Below, in pieces: positions 43,799 through 53,745 of a stretch of 64,000 bases of DNA. The notes under the pieces were generated by a model. It saw only the letters and a program-made list of their open reading frames with translations. It was not told the origin of the DNA and did no database searches. The first letter of the stretch is position 1; every line of letters begins with the position of its first letter. A program made the translations under genes and the position numbers. The stretch is taken from contig UBQX01000026.1 of assembly GCA_900467685.1 (NCBI GenBank), positions 38,623-102,622 of the forward strand, written 5' to 3'. The DNA is from Hyphomicrobiales bacterium. GTDB lineage: Bacteria > Pseudomonadota > Alphaproteobacteria > Rhizobiales > Rhizobiaceae.

Positions 43799-46014
43799 AC
43801 GCAGGCGGGGACAAGATCAGCGACGTTCTGAAGCGCGCCAGCCTGCGGGCTGCCGTTCTGCAAGGCTTTTCCGTCCTCCTGCTGGTCATCCTCATCTTTC
43901 TCTACATGGACATGTCTGACCGGCAGGCCTCGCTGCAGAACAGCATTCGCGAGAATGCCATGTGGGCGGCATTCCAGCTCGACCGCGAGGCGCACGATCT
44001 GGAAACGGAGACGCGCCTTGCGCTGGCTCGCACGATCGTCGAGCCGGGCCAGTTGAAGTCGCTCGCCCGCCGCTATGACATTGTCTATTCGCGCAACGAC
44101 CTTCTGAGCCAGGGGCATTTCCAGGGCTTCTTCGTACAAAGCGGCGATCTCAGCGCCGCGAGCATCGCCATCAACCAGATCGTCAAATCGCTTGATCGCG
44201 TCTTCACCGGGCTGGAGGCCTCCCCCGACCCCAGAGCGCGCCTTGATGGCGCGATCCCCGCCCTGGATGCCCTGCACGCCGAAACGACCAAGCTGGTGCT
44301 GACCTCCAATACGGTCATCTCGGACAATCGCGCCGAGGCGCGCGAGGCCCTGATCCGGCTGCAGAAAACCTCGGGCATCTATGTGATCCTGCTGACGCTT
44401 TCCGTCGGCTTTCTGATCTTCACCCTGCGCCGGCAACTCAAGGCCGTCCGCCAGGCGGGGCTCGGGTTCGAGGCGATGGCGAACGACCTTGCCTCGGCCT
44501 ATCACGCGGCGGATGCCGGCAACCGGGCCAAGTCGCAATTCATGTCCACCATGGGACACGAGATCCGTACGCCTCTCAATGCGATCCTCGGCACGGCGGA
44601 ACTGCTGCAGCTTTCCAATATCCCCGACGATGTCCGCGACAACATCCAGACGATCCGCTCTTCGGGCGAAGCGCTTCTGGAAGTGCTCAACGAGATTCTG
44701 GACTATTCGAAGATCGAATACGGCAAGCTGGAAATCGAGACGCGGCCTGTCAATCTGGCAAATCTGTCCAGATCCGTCATCGACATCATGGCCAGCCGGG
44801 CGAAGGAGCGCGGCAATGTGCTGATGCTCGACATGCCGGACAGTCTGGAAAGCAGCTGGATCAAGACCGACCCGACGCGGCTGCGCCAGATCCTTCTCAA
44901 CCTCGTCAGCAATGCGACCAAATTCACAAGCCATGGCACGGTGACGCTGCGCCTGCGCGAGTTCTCTGGGCCGAACGGCCGCCAGTTCCTGCGGATCGAG
45001 GTGCAGGACACCGGCATCGGGATTGATGCGGAAGGCCGCAAGAAGCTCTTCAAGCCCTTCTCCCAGGTTGACGCCTCGATCAGCCGGCGTTTTGGCGGGA
45101 CGGGCCTTGGCCTCACCATCAGCAAGGAGATCGCCGAACTGCTGGGCGGAGAGATGGGCGTCGAAAGCGAGATCGGCAAGGGCAGCACGTTCTGGCTGGA
45201 AATGCGGGTCGAGGCCACCGAAGCGCCGGAAACTGCGCCACCGGGAGAGCGGCCAACCGGCCTCTCGATGCTGGGAGCGCTGAAGGTCCTGGTGGTCGAG
45301 GACAACAAGGTCAACCAGCAGCTTGCGCTGCGTTTTCTGGAACGCCTGGGACAGAAGGCGGACCTGGCAGCGAACGGTGCGGAAGCCGTGCAGGCGGCAT
45401 CCGCAACATCCTACGACCTGATCCTGATGGACATGCAGATGCCGGTCATGAACGGAATCGAGGCCGCGCGGGCGATCCGCAACGGCGATGGCCCCAACAA
45501 GGCTGCCCCCATCATCGCCATGACGGCCAATGCCTCGGACGAGGACCGCGATGCATGCCATGACGCCGGCATGGACGGGTTCGAGCCGAAGCCCATCACG
45601 CTGAAGCGCCTGCACGGCGTGCTTTCCGATGTTGCCGAACGCTCGGGCATCAAGCCTGCGCCGATGGCGCAGCCCCAGGCGGAGGCCATACCTCCGGCAG
45701 GAGACGGAATAGATGCGGCGCGCAAGGCGGAACTTGTCGAGGTTCTGGGCGAAGATATCTTCGAAGAACTGGTCGCCTCCTTCTTTACCGACGCCGACGC
45801 GCTGATGCGCGATTACCGGAACGCGTGCGCAGCCGGCAACGTGGAGGAGGCCGACAAGGCGCTCCACACGCTGAAGGGCGCGGCGGCCAATGTCGGCTTC
45901 AAGGCGGTGGCCGAGGTCGCACAGGCCATCCGGGAAATGCCGGAGGCAGGCATCGACAGGTCAGACCGGCTCGCCGAGCTTCTGGCGAGCTACACTTTCA
46001 ACAAAGCGGCATGA
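43795..46014 (+). CDS. Hybrid sensor histidine kinase with receiver and Hpt domains
   Basis: 739 residues from a GTG that overlaps the pterin-binding gene. Helices at about 19-38 and 195-211 frame a 155-residue periplasmic sensor. HisKA has His255 (FMSTMGHEIRTPLN); the ATPase has NLVSNATKF, DTGIGI and GTGLGL boxes. A receiver has Asp546 and Lys599. An Hpt domain has His691 (LHTLKGAAANVGF). All phosphotransfer residues are intact, so a four-step relay is possible. The periplasmic part has no family I recognise; docking of the pterin-bound protein is inferred. It overlaps the next regulator by ATGA. Confidence 0.93.
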   Translation: MNAGGDKISDVLKRASLRAAVLQGFSVLLLVILIFLYMDMSDRQASLQNSIRENAMWAAFQLDREAHDLETETRLALARTIVEPGQLKSLARRYDIVYSRNDLLSQGHFQGFFVQSGDLSAASIAINQIVKSLDRVFTGLEASPDPRARLDGAIPALDALHAETTKLVLTSNTVISDNRAEAREALIRLQKTSGIYVILLTLSVGFLIFTLRRQLKAVRQAGLGFEAMANDLASAYHAADAGNRAKSQFMSTMGHEIRTPLNAILGTAELLQLSNIPDDVRDNIQTIRSSGEALLEVLNEILDYSKIEYGKLEIETRPVNLANLSRSVIDIMASRAKERGNVLMLDMPDSLESSWIKTDPTRLRQILLNLVSNATKFTSHGTVTLRLREFSGPNGRQFLRIEVQDTGIGIDAEGRKKLFKPFSQVDASISRRFGGTGLGLTISKEIAELLGGEMGVESEIGKGSTFWLEMRVEATEAPETAPPGERPTGLSMLGALKVLVVEDNKVNQQLALRFLERLGQKADLAANGAEAVQAASATSYDLILMDMQMPVMNGIEAARAIRNGDGPNKAAPIIAMTANASDEDRDACHDAGMDGFEPKPITLKRLHGVLSDVAERSGIKPAPMAQPQAEAIPPAGDGIDAARKAELVEVLGEDIFEELVASFFTDADALMRDYRNACAAGNVEEADKALHTLKGAAANVGFKAVAEVAQAIREMPEAGIDRSDRLAELLASYTFNKAA

Positions 46015-47054
46015 GCGAGGCAAAGATGAAGATCCTGATCGTGGACGACAACAACACCAATCTCCGCCTCCTCACCAGCATGGTGCAGAAACTGCGCGAC
46101 TGTTCGCCCATTCCGTTCTCATCTCCCGCCGATGCGCTGGCGGCCATGCCGGACCTCGAATTCGACGTGGCGATCCTGGACTACATGATGCCGGTTTATA
46201 ACGGCGTCGAGTTCCTGACCGAGATGCTGCATTTCGACAAATATGGCGGCGTGCCGGTGATCTTCGTGACCGCTGACCAGGAATTGACGACGCGCATGGA
46301 CGCGCTGAACGCGGGCGCGATCGACTTTCTGACGAAGCCGGTCGATTTCCACGAGTTCAAGGCGCGCGTCCAGAATATCGCGGCGCTTGCGGAAGCGCGG
46401 CACCGTCACGCCGAAAGCCTCCAGACAGGACAGGCGGGAGGAACGGATGCCTTTCGCGAACAGGAGCGCGAGATCATCCAGCGCATTACGCTCGCCGCCG
46501 GCTACAAGGACCCGCAGGCTGCCCAGCAGCGGATGCGGGTCGCCGCCTATTCCGAGGCGATTGCCCGCGCGGCCGGCCTGCCGGAAACCTTCTGCCGCGA
46601 TGTCAGGCTCGCAGCGCCCCTCTTCGACAACGCAACCGCACTTGCCTCCGACACGTCGCTGCTCAAGCGCGGGAAGATGACGGAGGCGGATTTCAAGCGC
46701 AGGGCCAATGCAGGGGAGACCCGCGAGGCCTCCTCCTCGCTCCTGCAGCTTGCTGCCGAAATCGGCCGCACCTATCGCGAACGCTTCGACGGCCAGGGCT
46801 ATCCCAACCGGCTGAAGGGAAACGCCATCCCGCAGGCGGGCCGGATCGTCGCGATTGCCTCCAGTTTTGACGCGCTGATTTCGGAGCGTCAGTTCAAGCA
46901 GGCCTGGCCATTCGAAAAGGCCGTTGACTATATTCGCAGCAAGGCCAGAAGCCATTTCGATCCGGAGCTGATTGCAGCTTTCGAGACCGCGCTTGAGGAT
47001 ATTCGCACGATTGCCTTTGCCGATACCGTGCCGATGGGGATCGAGGCAGCCTGA
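46011..47054 (+). CDS. Response regulator with degenerate HD-GYP domain
   Basis: 347 residues. Receiver (1-125) with Asp57 intact (VAILDYMMP) and Lys109. The C-terminal part (about 150-330) follows HD-GYP proteins closely (GQGYPNRLKGNAIPQAGRIVAIAS, SERQFKQAWPFEKAVDYI), but the metal ligands are lost: the HD signature is FDNAT (205-209) and the second HH motif is YRER. It should be unable to cleave cyclic-di-GMP and may act as a binding or scaffold output. Coupled to the hybrid kinase (ATGA overlap). An internal ATG (46026) is an alternative start. Confidence 0.9.
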   Translation: MSEAKMKILIVDDNNTNLRLLTSMVQKLRDCSPIPFSSPADALAAMPDLEFDVAILDYMMPVYNGVEFLTEMLHFDKYGGVPVIFVTADQELTTRMDALNAGAIDFLTKPVDFHEFKARVQNIAALAEARHRHAESLQTGQAGGTDAFREQEREIIQRITLAAGYKDPQAAQQRMRVAAYSEAIARAAGLPETFCRDVRLAAPLFDNATALASDTSLLKRGKMTEADFKRRANAGETREASSSLLQLAAEIGRTYRERFDGQGYPNRLKGNAIPQAGRIVAIASSFDALISERQFKQAWPFEKAVDYIRSKARSHFDPELIAAFETALEDIRTIAFADTVPMGIEAA

Positions 47055-47123
47055 GCCTTCGATTGAATGCGCCGCGCCGGAATGCTATCAGCCGCGCAAC
47101 GAGCTGAAGTATGAGGACGCGTC

Positions 47124-48164
47124 ATGACGAAAATCACCATCCGCAGGCCCGACGACTGGCATCTGCATCTTCGTGACGGAGCGATGCTTGCAGGTATCCT
47201 GCCGGAAACGACCCGGCATTTCGCCCGCGCCATCATCATGCCGAACCTCGTGCCGCCGGTGGCAACGGTCGCTGACGCCAAGGCCTATCGCGAGCGGATC
47301 GTTGCTGCGATCCCGAAGGGCGATATATTCGAGCCTCTGATGACGCTCTATCTCACCGAAGCCACTGAGGCCGATGACGTGGCGCGCGGCAAGGCGGAGG
47401 GGCTGATCCATGCGGTGAAGCTCTACCCGGCAGGGGCCACTACCAATTCGCATGGCGGCGTGCGCAATCTCGACAACGTCATGCCGGTTCTGGAGCGCAT
47501 GGCCGAAATCGGACTTCCGATGTGTGTCCATGGCGAGGTGACGACGCCGGAGGTCGACATCTTCGATCGCGAAGCCGTGTTCATCGAAACCGTTCTCGAT
47601 CCGCTGCGCCGGCGCCTGCCGGAACTGAAGGTGACGATGGAGCATGTCACCACCGCTGACGGCATCAACTATATCCGCGGCGCGGAGAAGAACCTCGCCG
47701 GCTCGATCACCACGCATCACCTGATCATCAACCGGAACGCCATCCTCGTCGGCGGCATCAAGCCGCACTATTATTGCTTGCCGGTTGCCAAGCGTGAGAG
47801 CCACCGCGTGGCGCTGGTGGAGGCCGCGACCTCGGGCGACAGCCGCTTCTTCCTCGGCACCGATTCGGCCCCGCATGCCGATCCGCTGAAGGAATGCGCC
47901 TGCGGCTGCGCGGGCTGCTTCACCGCCACCAACACCATGAGCTGCCTTGCCCATGTCTTCGAGAATGCCGGGGCGCTCGACAAGCTGGAGGCCTTCGCCT
48001 CGCTGCACGGTCCCGCCTGGTATGGTCTGCCGGTCAACGAAGAGACGATCACGCTCGTCAAGCGCGACACGCCCGTCACCTATCCGACGAAGATCGAAAC
48101 CGGCGCGGGTCCGGTAACCGTGTTCGACCCGATGTTCCCGCTGCATTGGGCCGTCGAGGGCTGA
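47124..48164 (+). CDS. pyrC: Dihydroorotase (class II)
   Basis: 346 residues. It cyclises carbamoyl aspartate to dihydroorotate in pyrimidine synthesis. Zinc ligands: [10 protein letters not shown] (His13, His15), the bridging-lysine stretch [22 protein letters not shown] and the late FLGTDSAPH with the catalytic Asp. Length and motifs fit the PyrC class of proteobacteria. It ends at a bidirectional terminator. Confidence 0.96.
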   Translation: MTKITIRRPDDWHLHLRDGAMLAGILPETTRHFARAIIMPNLVPPVATVADAKAYRERIVAAIPKGDIFEPLMTLYLTEATEADDVARGKAEGLIHAVKLYPAGATTNSHGGVRNLDNVMPVLERMAEIGLPMCVHGEVTTPEVDIFDREAVFIETVLDPLRRRLPELKVTMEHVTTADGINYIRGAEKNLAGSITTHHLIINRNAILVGGIKPHYYCLPVAKRESHRVALVEAATSGDSRFFLGTDSAPHADPLKECACGCAGCFTATNTMSCLAHVFENAGALDKLEAFASLHGPAWYGLPVNEETITLVKRDTPVTYPTKIETGAGPVTVFDPMFPLHWAVEG

Positions 48165-48184
48165 GACCTCTCTCCAAAGACAAG

Positions 48185-48220
48185 AAAAGGGCCGGGCTTC
48201 CTTCGAAGCCCGGCCCTTTT
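48185..48220. terminator. Bidirectional terminator between pyrC and cycM
   Basis: Perfect stem AAAAGGGCCGGGCTTC with GAAGCCCGGCCCTTTT, with T-tracts on both strands, serving the two convergent genes. Confidence 0.95.
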
Positions 48221-48240
48221 CGTTTGTCTGAACAGTCGGC

Positions 48241-48864
48241 TTACTTGGCCGGTTCTGCGGGCTTGGCCGCATCGGCAGCAGGGGCTGCCGCAGGAGCCGC
48301 AGCCGCTGCATCGGCCGGCGGGAACGGAACCTTGGTGTCGGCCAGCGTCTGCAGATAGGCCAGCAGGTCGGCGCGCTCTTCTTCCTTCGGAAGACCGGCA
48401 AAGCCCATGGCCGTGCCCTTGACGTAATCCTTCGGCTTTTTCAGGAAGTGGTAGAGGTGGTCATAGGTCCACTTTTCCGAACCGCCCTTGGCGAATTCCT
48501 TCATGCCGGCCGAATAGGAAAAGCCCTCGTGGCCAGCAACCGGACGGTCGACAATGCCCCAGAGATCGGGGCCAACCTTGTTCGGTCCGCCCTTCTCGCC
48601 GCTGTGACAGGCTTCGCATTTCTTGAAGATGGCGGCACCCTTGGCCGCATCGGCCTTGGCAAGCACCACGCCGACCGGCGTATCAGCCTTAGCAGCTTCA
48701 CCGGCTCCGCCAGCTGCAGCTTCGCCCTCGGCGGCTGCAATTGCATAACCCGGCTTCTCGGGCGATTCTGACTTGAAGATGCCTTCCGACAGGATAGACA
48801 CCGACATCAGAACGAACACGGTCCCCAAAAGAGCACCTACGCCCATGTTCACATGTGAATTCAT
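48241..48864 (-). CDS. cycM: Membrane-anchored cytochrome c (CycM-like)
   Basis: 207 residues. An uncleaved N-terminal anchor (about 8-28) is followed by an Ala/Gly linker and a class I c-type domain with CEACH (Cys83, Cys86, His87) and axial Met153 (GTAMGF). An Ala/Pro-rich tail follows. In rhizobia CycM carries electrons from the bc1 complex to the aa3 oxidase. It lies divergent from kdsB and pheA, the arrangement found in related genomes. Confidence 0.9.
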   Translation of the reverse strand: MNSHVNMGVGALLGTVFVLMSVSILSEGIFKSESPEKPGYAIAAAEGEAAAGGAGEAAKADTPVGVVLAKADAAKGAAIFKKCEACHSGEKGGPNKVGPDLWGIVDRPVAGHEGFSYSAGMKEFAKGGSEKWTYDHLYHFLKKPKDYVKGTAMGFAGLPKEEERADLLAYLQTLADTKVPFPPADAAAAAPAAAPAADAAKPAEPAK

Positions 48865-49022
48865 CTGCTAACGCTCCCCTTAGCGATGTCCGGGTGATCA
48901 CGGCCGGCGCATCTTGAAATCGGGCGGAACGTATGTCTTTTAGCGCGCAAGCGCAACAGGTCTTGTTCCTCCCAGGCTGAGACCTTTTGCCACTTTTCAC
49001 ACGCGAAATGAAGGCCCCCTTG

Positions 49023-49778
49023 ATGCAGATCAACCGTTTTGATCAATCGCTGGTCCTGATCCCGGCCCGCATGGCCTCGACGCGCCTGCCCGGCAAGCCG
49101 ATGGCCGATATCTGCGGGGAGCCGATGATCGTGCAGGTGGTGCGTCGCGCGGTGGAAGCCAATGTCGGCCGCGTGGTCGCCGCCGTCGATCACGACGAGA
49201 CGTTCAACGCCGTGACGGCGGCCGGCTTCGAGGCGGTGATGACGCGCGAGGACCACCAGTCCGGCTCCGATCGCATCTTCGAAGCGCTGGAAAAGGCCGA
49301 TCCGCAGGGCCGCGCCCGCTATGTCATCAACGTGCAGGGCGACCTTCCGACCGTCGAGCCGGAAACGGTGCGGGCAGCCCTTGCGCCGCTCGAGGACGAG
49401 GCCGTCGATATCGCGACGCTGACCGTGGAAATCACCGACGAGGAAGAAAAGACCGCGCCGAGCGTGGTGAAGGTCATCGGTTCACCGGTTTCCGAAACCC
49501 GGCTTCGCGCACTCTATTTCACCCGCGCGACCGCGCCCTGGGGCGATGGCCCGCTCTACCACCATATCGGCCTTTACGCCTACCGCCGCGAATCACTGAA
49601 GCGCTTCGTGTCCCTGACGCCATCGGTCCTTGAGATGCGCGAAAAGCTCGAGCAACTGCGTGCGCTGGAAGCCGGCATGCGCATCGATGCCGAAATCGTC
49701 CATGCCGTTCCCCTTGGCGTCGATACGCCAGCCGATCTTGAAAAGGCGCGCCGCATTCTTTCCGCGCGCATGAAGTGA
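49023..49778 (+). CDS. kdsB: 3-deoxy-manno-octulosonate cytidylyltransferase
   Basis: 251 residues. It activates Kdo as CMP-Kdo for LPS core synthesis. [20 protein letters not shown] at the N-terminus is the nucleotide-binding loop; [26 protein letters not shown] and [13 protein letters not shown] are family blocks. The ATG at 49023 has AAGG 8 bases upstream; the one 15 bp earlier is possible. pheA follows by 10 bp, so they are co-transcribed. Confidence 0.95.
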   Translation: MQINRFDQSLVLIPARMASTRLPGKPMADICGEPMIVQVVRRAVEANVGRVVAAVDHDETFNAVTAAGFEAVMTREDHQSGSDRIFEALEKADPQGRARYVINVQGDLPTVEPETVRAALAPLEDEAVDIATLTVEITDEEEKTAPSVVKVIGSPVSETRLRALYFTRATAPWGDGPLYHHIGLYAYRRESLKRFVSLTPSVLEMREKLEQLRALEAGMRIDAEIVHAVPLGVDTPADLEKARRILSARMK

Positions 49779-49788
49779 GCAGAAAACC

Positions 49789-50643
49789 ATGATCGCAAGA
49801 ACCAACCGCATTTCCTTCCAGGGCGACTTCGGCGCCAATTCCGACATGGCGGCCCGCGACATGTTTCCCGACATGTCGCCCCTGCCCTGCCAGACGTTCG
49901 AAGACGCCTTCAATGCGGTGGAAAGCGGCGATGCCGATCTTGCGATGATCCCGATCGAGAACACGCTGGCAGGCCGCGTCGCCGACATCCACTATCTGAT
50001 GCCGCAGTCGCGCCTTTATATCGTCGGCGAATATTTCATGCCGATCCGCTTCCAGCTCATGGTCCTGCCGGGCGTGCAGAAGAGCGAGATCAAGACGGTG
50101 CACAGCCACATTCACGCGCTCGGCCAGTGCCGCAAGATCGTGCGCTCCAACGGCTGGAAGGCTGTTGTCGCGGGCGATACGGCAGGTGCGGCCAAGCTGG
50201 TTTCGGAAACCGGCGACCGCTCGATGGCGGCACTTGCCCCGCGTCTTGCGGCCGACCTCTACGGGCTGGAAATTCTCGAAGAAAATGTCGAGGATTCCGA
50301 CAACAACATCACCCGCTTCGTCGTGCTGTCGCCGAACGAACAGCATGCCACGCGCGACAGCGCCGACGAGACGATCATCACCACCTTCGTCTTCAATGTC
50401 CGCAATATTCCGGCAGCGCTCTACAAGGCGATGGGCGGCTTTGCGACCAACGGCATCAACATGACGAAGCTGGAGAGCTACCAGATCGGCGGCAAGTTCG
50501 TCGCCACCCAGTTCTTCGCCGATATCGAGGGCCATCCGGACGACGAGAATGTGAAGCGTGCGTTGGACGAGCTGAAGTTCTTCTCCGAGAAGGTCCGCAT
50601 CCTTGGCGTCTACAAGGCGCATCCGATGCGCAAGCAGTTCTGA
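49789..50643 (+). CDS. pheA: Prephenate dehydratase
   Basis: 284 residues. It makes phenylpyruvate from prephenate in phenylalanine synthesis. Catalytic domain: ISFQGDFGANSDMAA, MIPIENTLAGRVADIHYLM and NNITRFVVLS with the invariant Thr-Arg-Phe. A C-terminal ACT domain (TTFVFNVRNIPAALYKAMGG, then NMTKLESY) mediates phenylalanine feedback. No chorismate mutase domain is attached. A dispersed repeat follows 20 bp after the stop. Confidence 0.95.
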   Translation: MIARTNRISFQGDFGANSDMAARDMFPDMSPLPCQTFEDAFNAVESGDADLAMIPIENTLAGRVADIHYLMPQSRLYIVGEYFMPIRFQLMVLPGVQKSEIKTVHSHIHALGQCRKIVRSNGWKAVVAGDTAGAAKLVSETGDRSMAALAPRLAADLYGLEILEENVEDSDNNITRFVVLSPNEQHATRDSADETIITTFVFNVRNIPAALYKAMGGFATNGINMTKLESYQIGGKFVATQFFADIEGHPDDENVKRALDELKFFSEKVRILGVYKAHPMRKQF

Positions 50644-50663
50644 CGACCTGTTTCTTGGCTCTT

Positions 50664-50712
50664 GCGCAATTCCGAACGGAAAACCGGTTCCAACTTTTCC
50701 TGGAATTGCTTT
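50664..50712 (+). repeat. 49-bp dispersed palindromic element, copy 2
   Basis: Ends GCAATTCC and GGAATTGC pair perfectly; the core AAAACCGGTTCC matches the copy at 8968-9016. It lies between convergent pheA and the GT-C gene, and its last two bases form part of the latter's stop codon. Confidence 0.8.
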
Positions 50713-52561
50713 AGCGCACGAGGCGATAGACCTTCAGGTTCGTCGCCTCGGCCGGCGTCACCTCCTTGAGGAAGGCCGGAGGGCGATCCTTCAGGAGGGC
50801 CGCCGCAAGACCCGTTGGCGCGCGGCTCGCCATTTCCTTCATCTCACCGTCGCCGGGGCAGAAGACAAAATAGTCGGTACCCACGTCACCCAGGATCGCT
50901 TCCGCCTTTTCAGGCGCTGCCAGGCCGGCATGCAGCACGACAAGCATGCCCTGCGGATTGCGATGATAGGGGGCTGACAGCACGCTGTGCCCGGTGAAGC
51001 GCAGGATCGGCGAACCCATATTGGAGGGCGCCGCAATCATGCCTTTTGGAAGCCGGTTCAGCGTTTCAAGATTGGTTTCCTGGACGCAGGTCGAGACCTT
51101 GTTGCCAGCCTCGGCCGCCTTGGTGGCATGCTCGCTGCCGGAGGCTTCCGCCACGACAAAGCCGGCGACGAACCAGAAGGACGGAATGCTGGCGAGCGTC
51201 ATGATGGCAAAAGGCATGCCCGCCACCACGGAGTCCGGATCGCGGCGGCTGATCGCATGCAGCTCGGCGACCAGAACGGAGAGCGGCAGGATGGAGAGCA
51301 TCTGCGGGAAAGTGGCGCCGCGCACCTGTATCAGCGAGATCGCCCAGGCAGCGCTCAGGAGCACGAAGAGTACGAGGTGGACGCCGACGCGGTCGCCCAT
51401 CTTCACCCGCCAGGCGGAGACCACCATGGCGAGGAAGCCGACGAAATAGAAGCCGCCTACCGTTGCCGGCGCAAGCTGGGCCTGCCGGAACACGGATTGC
51501 GCTTCAGTCACCCGGTCGAGCCAGATTTCCTTGAGAAGCGGATCGAGGCTCGACAGCGGGTTCTGCAGGCATTGCGGCATGACGGTCAGCGTCAGACCGG
51601 CCGCGCCGGCACCGATGAGGGCGAGAAGGACGAACCGAACGGCAAGCGGCGCACGGCTGCCGAGTGTCGACGCGACGAAGAGGGCGACGCCGCCATAAAC
51701 GGTCAGAGTGAGGAAGCCGAAGGAGAGGTTGTCGCAGGTGACGGTTGTATAAAGCGCACGCGGGACCGTGGCGACATAGGCCGCACCGGTGAAGAGGGCG
51801 AAGAACAAGCCGAAGCTGCTTGCGGCAGCGGCATATGGCCTGCCCAGCACCGCCCAGCGCACGGCCACGATAACTGCCGCGACGCCGAGAAGCGGCGTCG
51901 TTTCCGCGCCGACCGCCAGTGCGATTGCCGCAGCCAGGGCAGCGAGCGCGTAGCTGGAGGCGCGATGCAGCGGATCGACAAGGGCTGCCGCAACGATCGC
52001 AATCAGCGCCATCTGGACATTGTGGTGATCGATGCCGCCGGGCTCGAAACGATGCACCTGCAGGAGGAACATGACGGTGAGCGGGATGGCGGCAAACATC
52101 GCGCGTTCGCCGCCCAGCCTGCGCGCACCGAGGCCGATGAAGTAGAGAACCGGCAGCGAGAGTGACACGGGCCAGACGAAGAGCGCCGTCGCCTCTGCCA
52201 TGCGCGGCGAGAGAAACAGGCCGAAGAAAGAGATCAGCGCCGCGATCGGCAGGTCGACGAAGCGCGACCAGTGCATCAGCGTGCCGGGCGCGGGCCCGAG
52301 ACGATATTGCATCAGATCGAACCATCCCTGCCCGTTCAGCAGATCGCGCACTTCGACAAGACGCATCGCATCGTCATTGTCCGGGCCGACATAGTCAGTG
52401 TAGCCGGTCGCCAGATTGATCAGATAGAAGAGCACAATGGCGACGAAGGCAATGAGAACGGCGAGGCCAAGCCTGCTCTTGCCGGAACTGAACGGTCTTG
52501 CGCGCTCGCTCCCCTTCGCTTTCGATTGAGAGAGCGTGGCGGTCGTCTTCATGCTGGCCAT
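50711..52561 (-). CDS. Polytopic membrane protein, GT-C glycosyltransferase-like
   Basis: 616 residues from the ATG at 52561; an open frame reaches 52654 but is arginine-rich and non-conserved. About 11-12 helices. The first periplasmic loop has GPDNDDAMRL, resembling the catalytic acidic motif of GT-C (PMT-like) transferases, and a large periplasmic C-terminal region follows residue 470. It is divergent from a GT2/GtrA pair, which would supply the lipid-linked sugar; together they resemble gtrABC surface-modification sets. Assignment is by architecture and context. Confidence 0.7.
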   Translation of the reverse strand: MASMKTTATLSQSKAKGSERARPFSSGKSRLGLAVLIAFVAIVLFYLINLATGYTDYVGPDNDDAMRLVEVRDLLNGQGWFDLMQYRLGPAPGTLMHWSRFVDLPIAALISFFGLFLSPRMAEATALFVWPVSLSLPVLYFIGLGARRLGGERAMFAAIPLTVMFLLQVHRFEPGGIDHHNVQMALIAIVAAALVDPLHRASSYALAALAAAIALAVGAETTPLLGVAAVIVAVRWAVLGRPYAAAASSFGLFFALFTGAAYVATVPRALYTTVTCDNLSFGFLTLTVYGGVALFVASTLGSRAPLAVRFVLLALIGAGAAGLTLTVMPQCLQNPLSSLDPLLKEIWLDRVTEAQSVFRQAQLAPATVGGFYFVGFLAMVVSAWRVKMGDRVGVHLVLFVLLSAAWAISLIQVRGATFPQMLSILPLSVLVAELHAISRRDPDSVVAGMPFAIMTLASIPSFWFVAGFVVAEASGSEHATKAAEAGNKVSTCVQETNLETLNRLPKGMIAAPSNMGSPILRFTGHSVLSAPYHRNPQGMLVVLHAGLAAPEKAEAILGDVGTDYFVFCPGDGEMKEMASRAPTGLAAALLKDRPPAFLKEVTPAEATNLKVYRLVR

Positions 52562-52734
52562 GACCGGTCCCAGGACTGCGCGCGGCCTTCGATCCGAGGT
52601 TCGACGGCGAATTGTGCGGGGTGGATATTTCGCGCCGGGGCGCCCGGAATTCAAGCTAACTTAACCTTCTCAAGAAATAGTAAAGCGCATGACAACAGGC
52701 GCGCCGCACGGGCGCAATTCGCAAGGACCGGATC

Positions 52735-53745
52735 ATGGCAACGGATGGCATTCTGGACGATCTCGACATCGCCGTGCTGCTGCCATGCTACAACGAGGCC
52801 GCCACGATTGCCGACGTCGTTGCCGGCTTCAAGGCGGCGCTGCCGGGCGCGCGCATCCATGTCTATGACAACAATTCGACCGACGGCACGGCGCTCAAAG
52901 CTGCCCTTGCAGGGGCGACCGTGACGCGCGAGCGGCGGCAGGGCAAGGGCCATGTGGTGCGCCGCATGTTCTCCGACATCGACGCCGACATCTACATCAT
53001 GGCCGATGGCGACGGCACATACGATCCGGAAGAGGCGCAGGACCTCATCCGCACGCTGCTGTCCGAGGGTTCCGACATGGTTGTCGGCACGCGCCGCGGT
53101 GTGACGGAAGACGCCGGCCGCCAGGGTCACGCTTTCGGCAATGCGATCTTCAACAAGCTTTACCGCATGATTTTCGGCACGGGATTCTCCGATATCTTTT
53201 CCGGTTACCGCGCCTTCTCGCGCCGGTTTGCCAAGAGCTTCCCGGCCGTTTCCGGCGGGTTCGAAATCGAGACGGAAATGTCCGTCCATGCGTCGCGGCT
53301 GAAAATGCCGGTCAGCGAGCTTGAACTCTCCTATGGCCGCCGCCCCGAAGGTTCGCATTCGAAGCTCTCGACCTACAAGGATGGCGCCAAGATCCTCTGG
53401 ATGTTTGCCATGCTGATGAAGGAAACGCGGCCCTTCGCCTTTTTCGGCCTGATCAGCGGTGTGTTTCTGGCGGCAAGTCTCGGCTTCATGGCCCCGGTTC
53501 TCGCGGACTATATCGCAACCGGCCTCGTGCCGAAGCTGCCGACCTGGGTGCTTTCGATGGCGCTGATGATGATCTCCTTCATGATCTTCACTGCCGGGCT
53601 CATCCTCGACAGCGTGGCGCGCGCACGGGCCGAGCAGTTGCGCATCCACTACCTGACGCTCGCCTCCGTGCACCAGTCGCGCCACCAGGTGAGCTTGCAG
53701 CGAGAAGCGACCTCGAGCCGTTCGGGCAAGCGCCGCGCCGCATGA
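52735..53745 (+). CDS. Family 2 glycosyltransferase (polyprenyl-phosphate sugar transferase, GtrB-like)
   Basis: 336 residues. GT-A domain: VLLPCYNEAATIADVV, YDNNSTDGT, and the metal site ADGDGTYDPEEA, with SDIFSGYRAFSRRF after it. Two C-terminal helices (about 235-260 and 270-295) anchor it in the inner membrane. It likely moves a sugar from a nucleotide donor to undecaprenyl phosphate. The GtrA gene starts within its stop (ATGA overlap). Confidence 0.88.
   Translation: MATDGILDDLDIAVLLPCYNEAATIADVVAGFKAALPGARIHVYDNNSTDGTALKAALAGATVTRERRQGKGHVVRRMFSDIDADIYIMADGDGTYDPEEAQDLIRTLLSEGSDMVVGTRRGVTEDAGRQGHAFGNAIFNKLYRMIFGTGFSDIFSGYRAFSRRFAKSFPAVSGGFEIETEMSVHASRLKMPVSELELSYGRRPEGSHSKLSTYKDGAKILWMFAMLMKETRPFAFFGLISGVFLAASLGFMAPVLADYIATGLVPKLPTWVLSMALMMISFMIFTAGLILDSVARARAEQLRIHYLTLASVHQSRHQVSLQREATSSRSGKRRAA

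Noticed and set aside
46026..47054. Active cyclic-di-GMP phosphodiesterase
   Set aside because: The HD-GYP homology is real but both histidine signatures are replaced, so catalysis is not supported.
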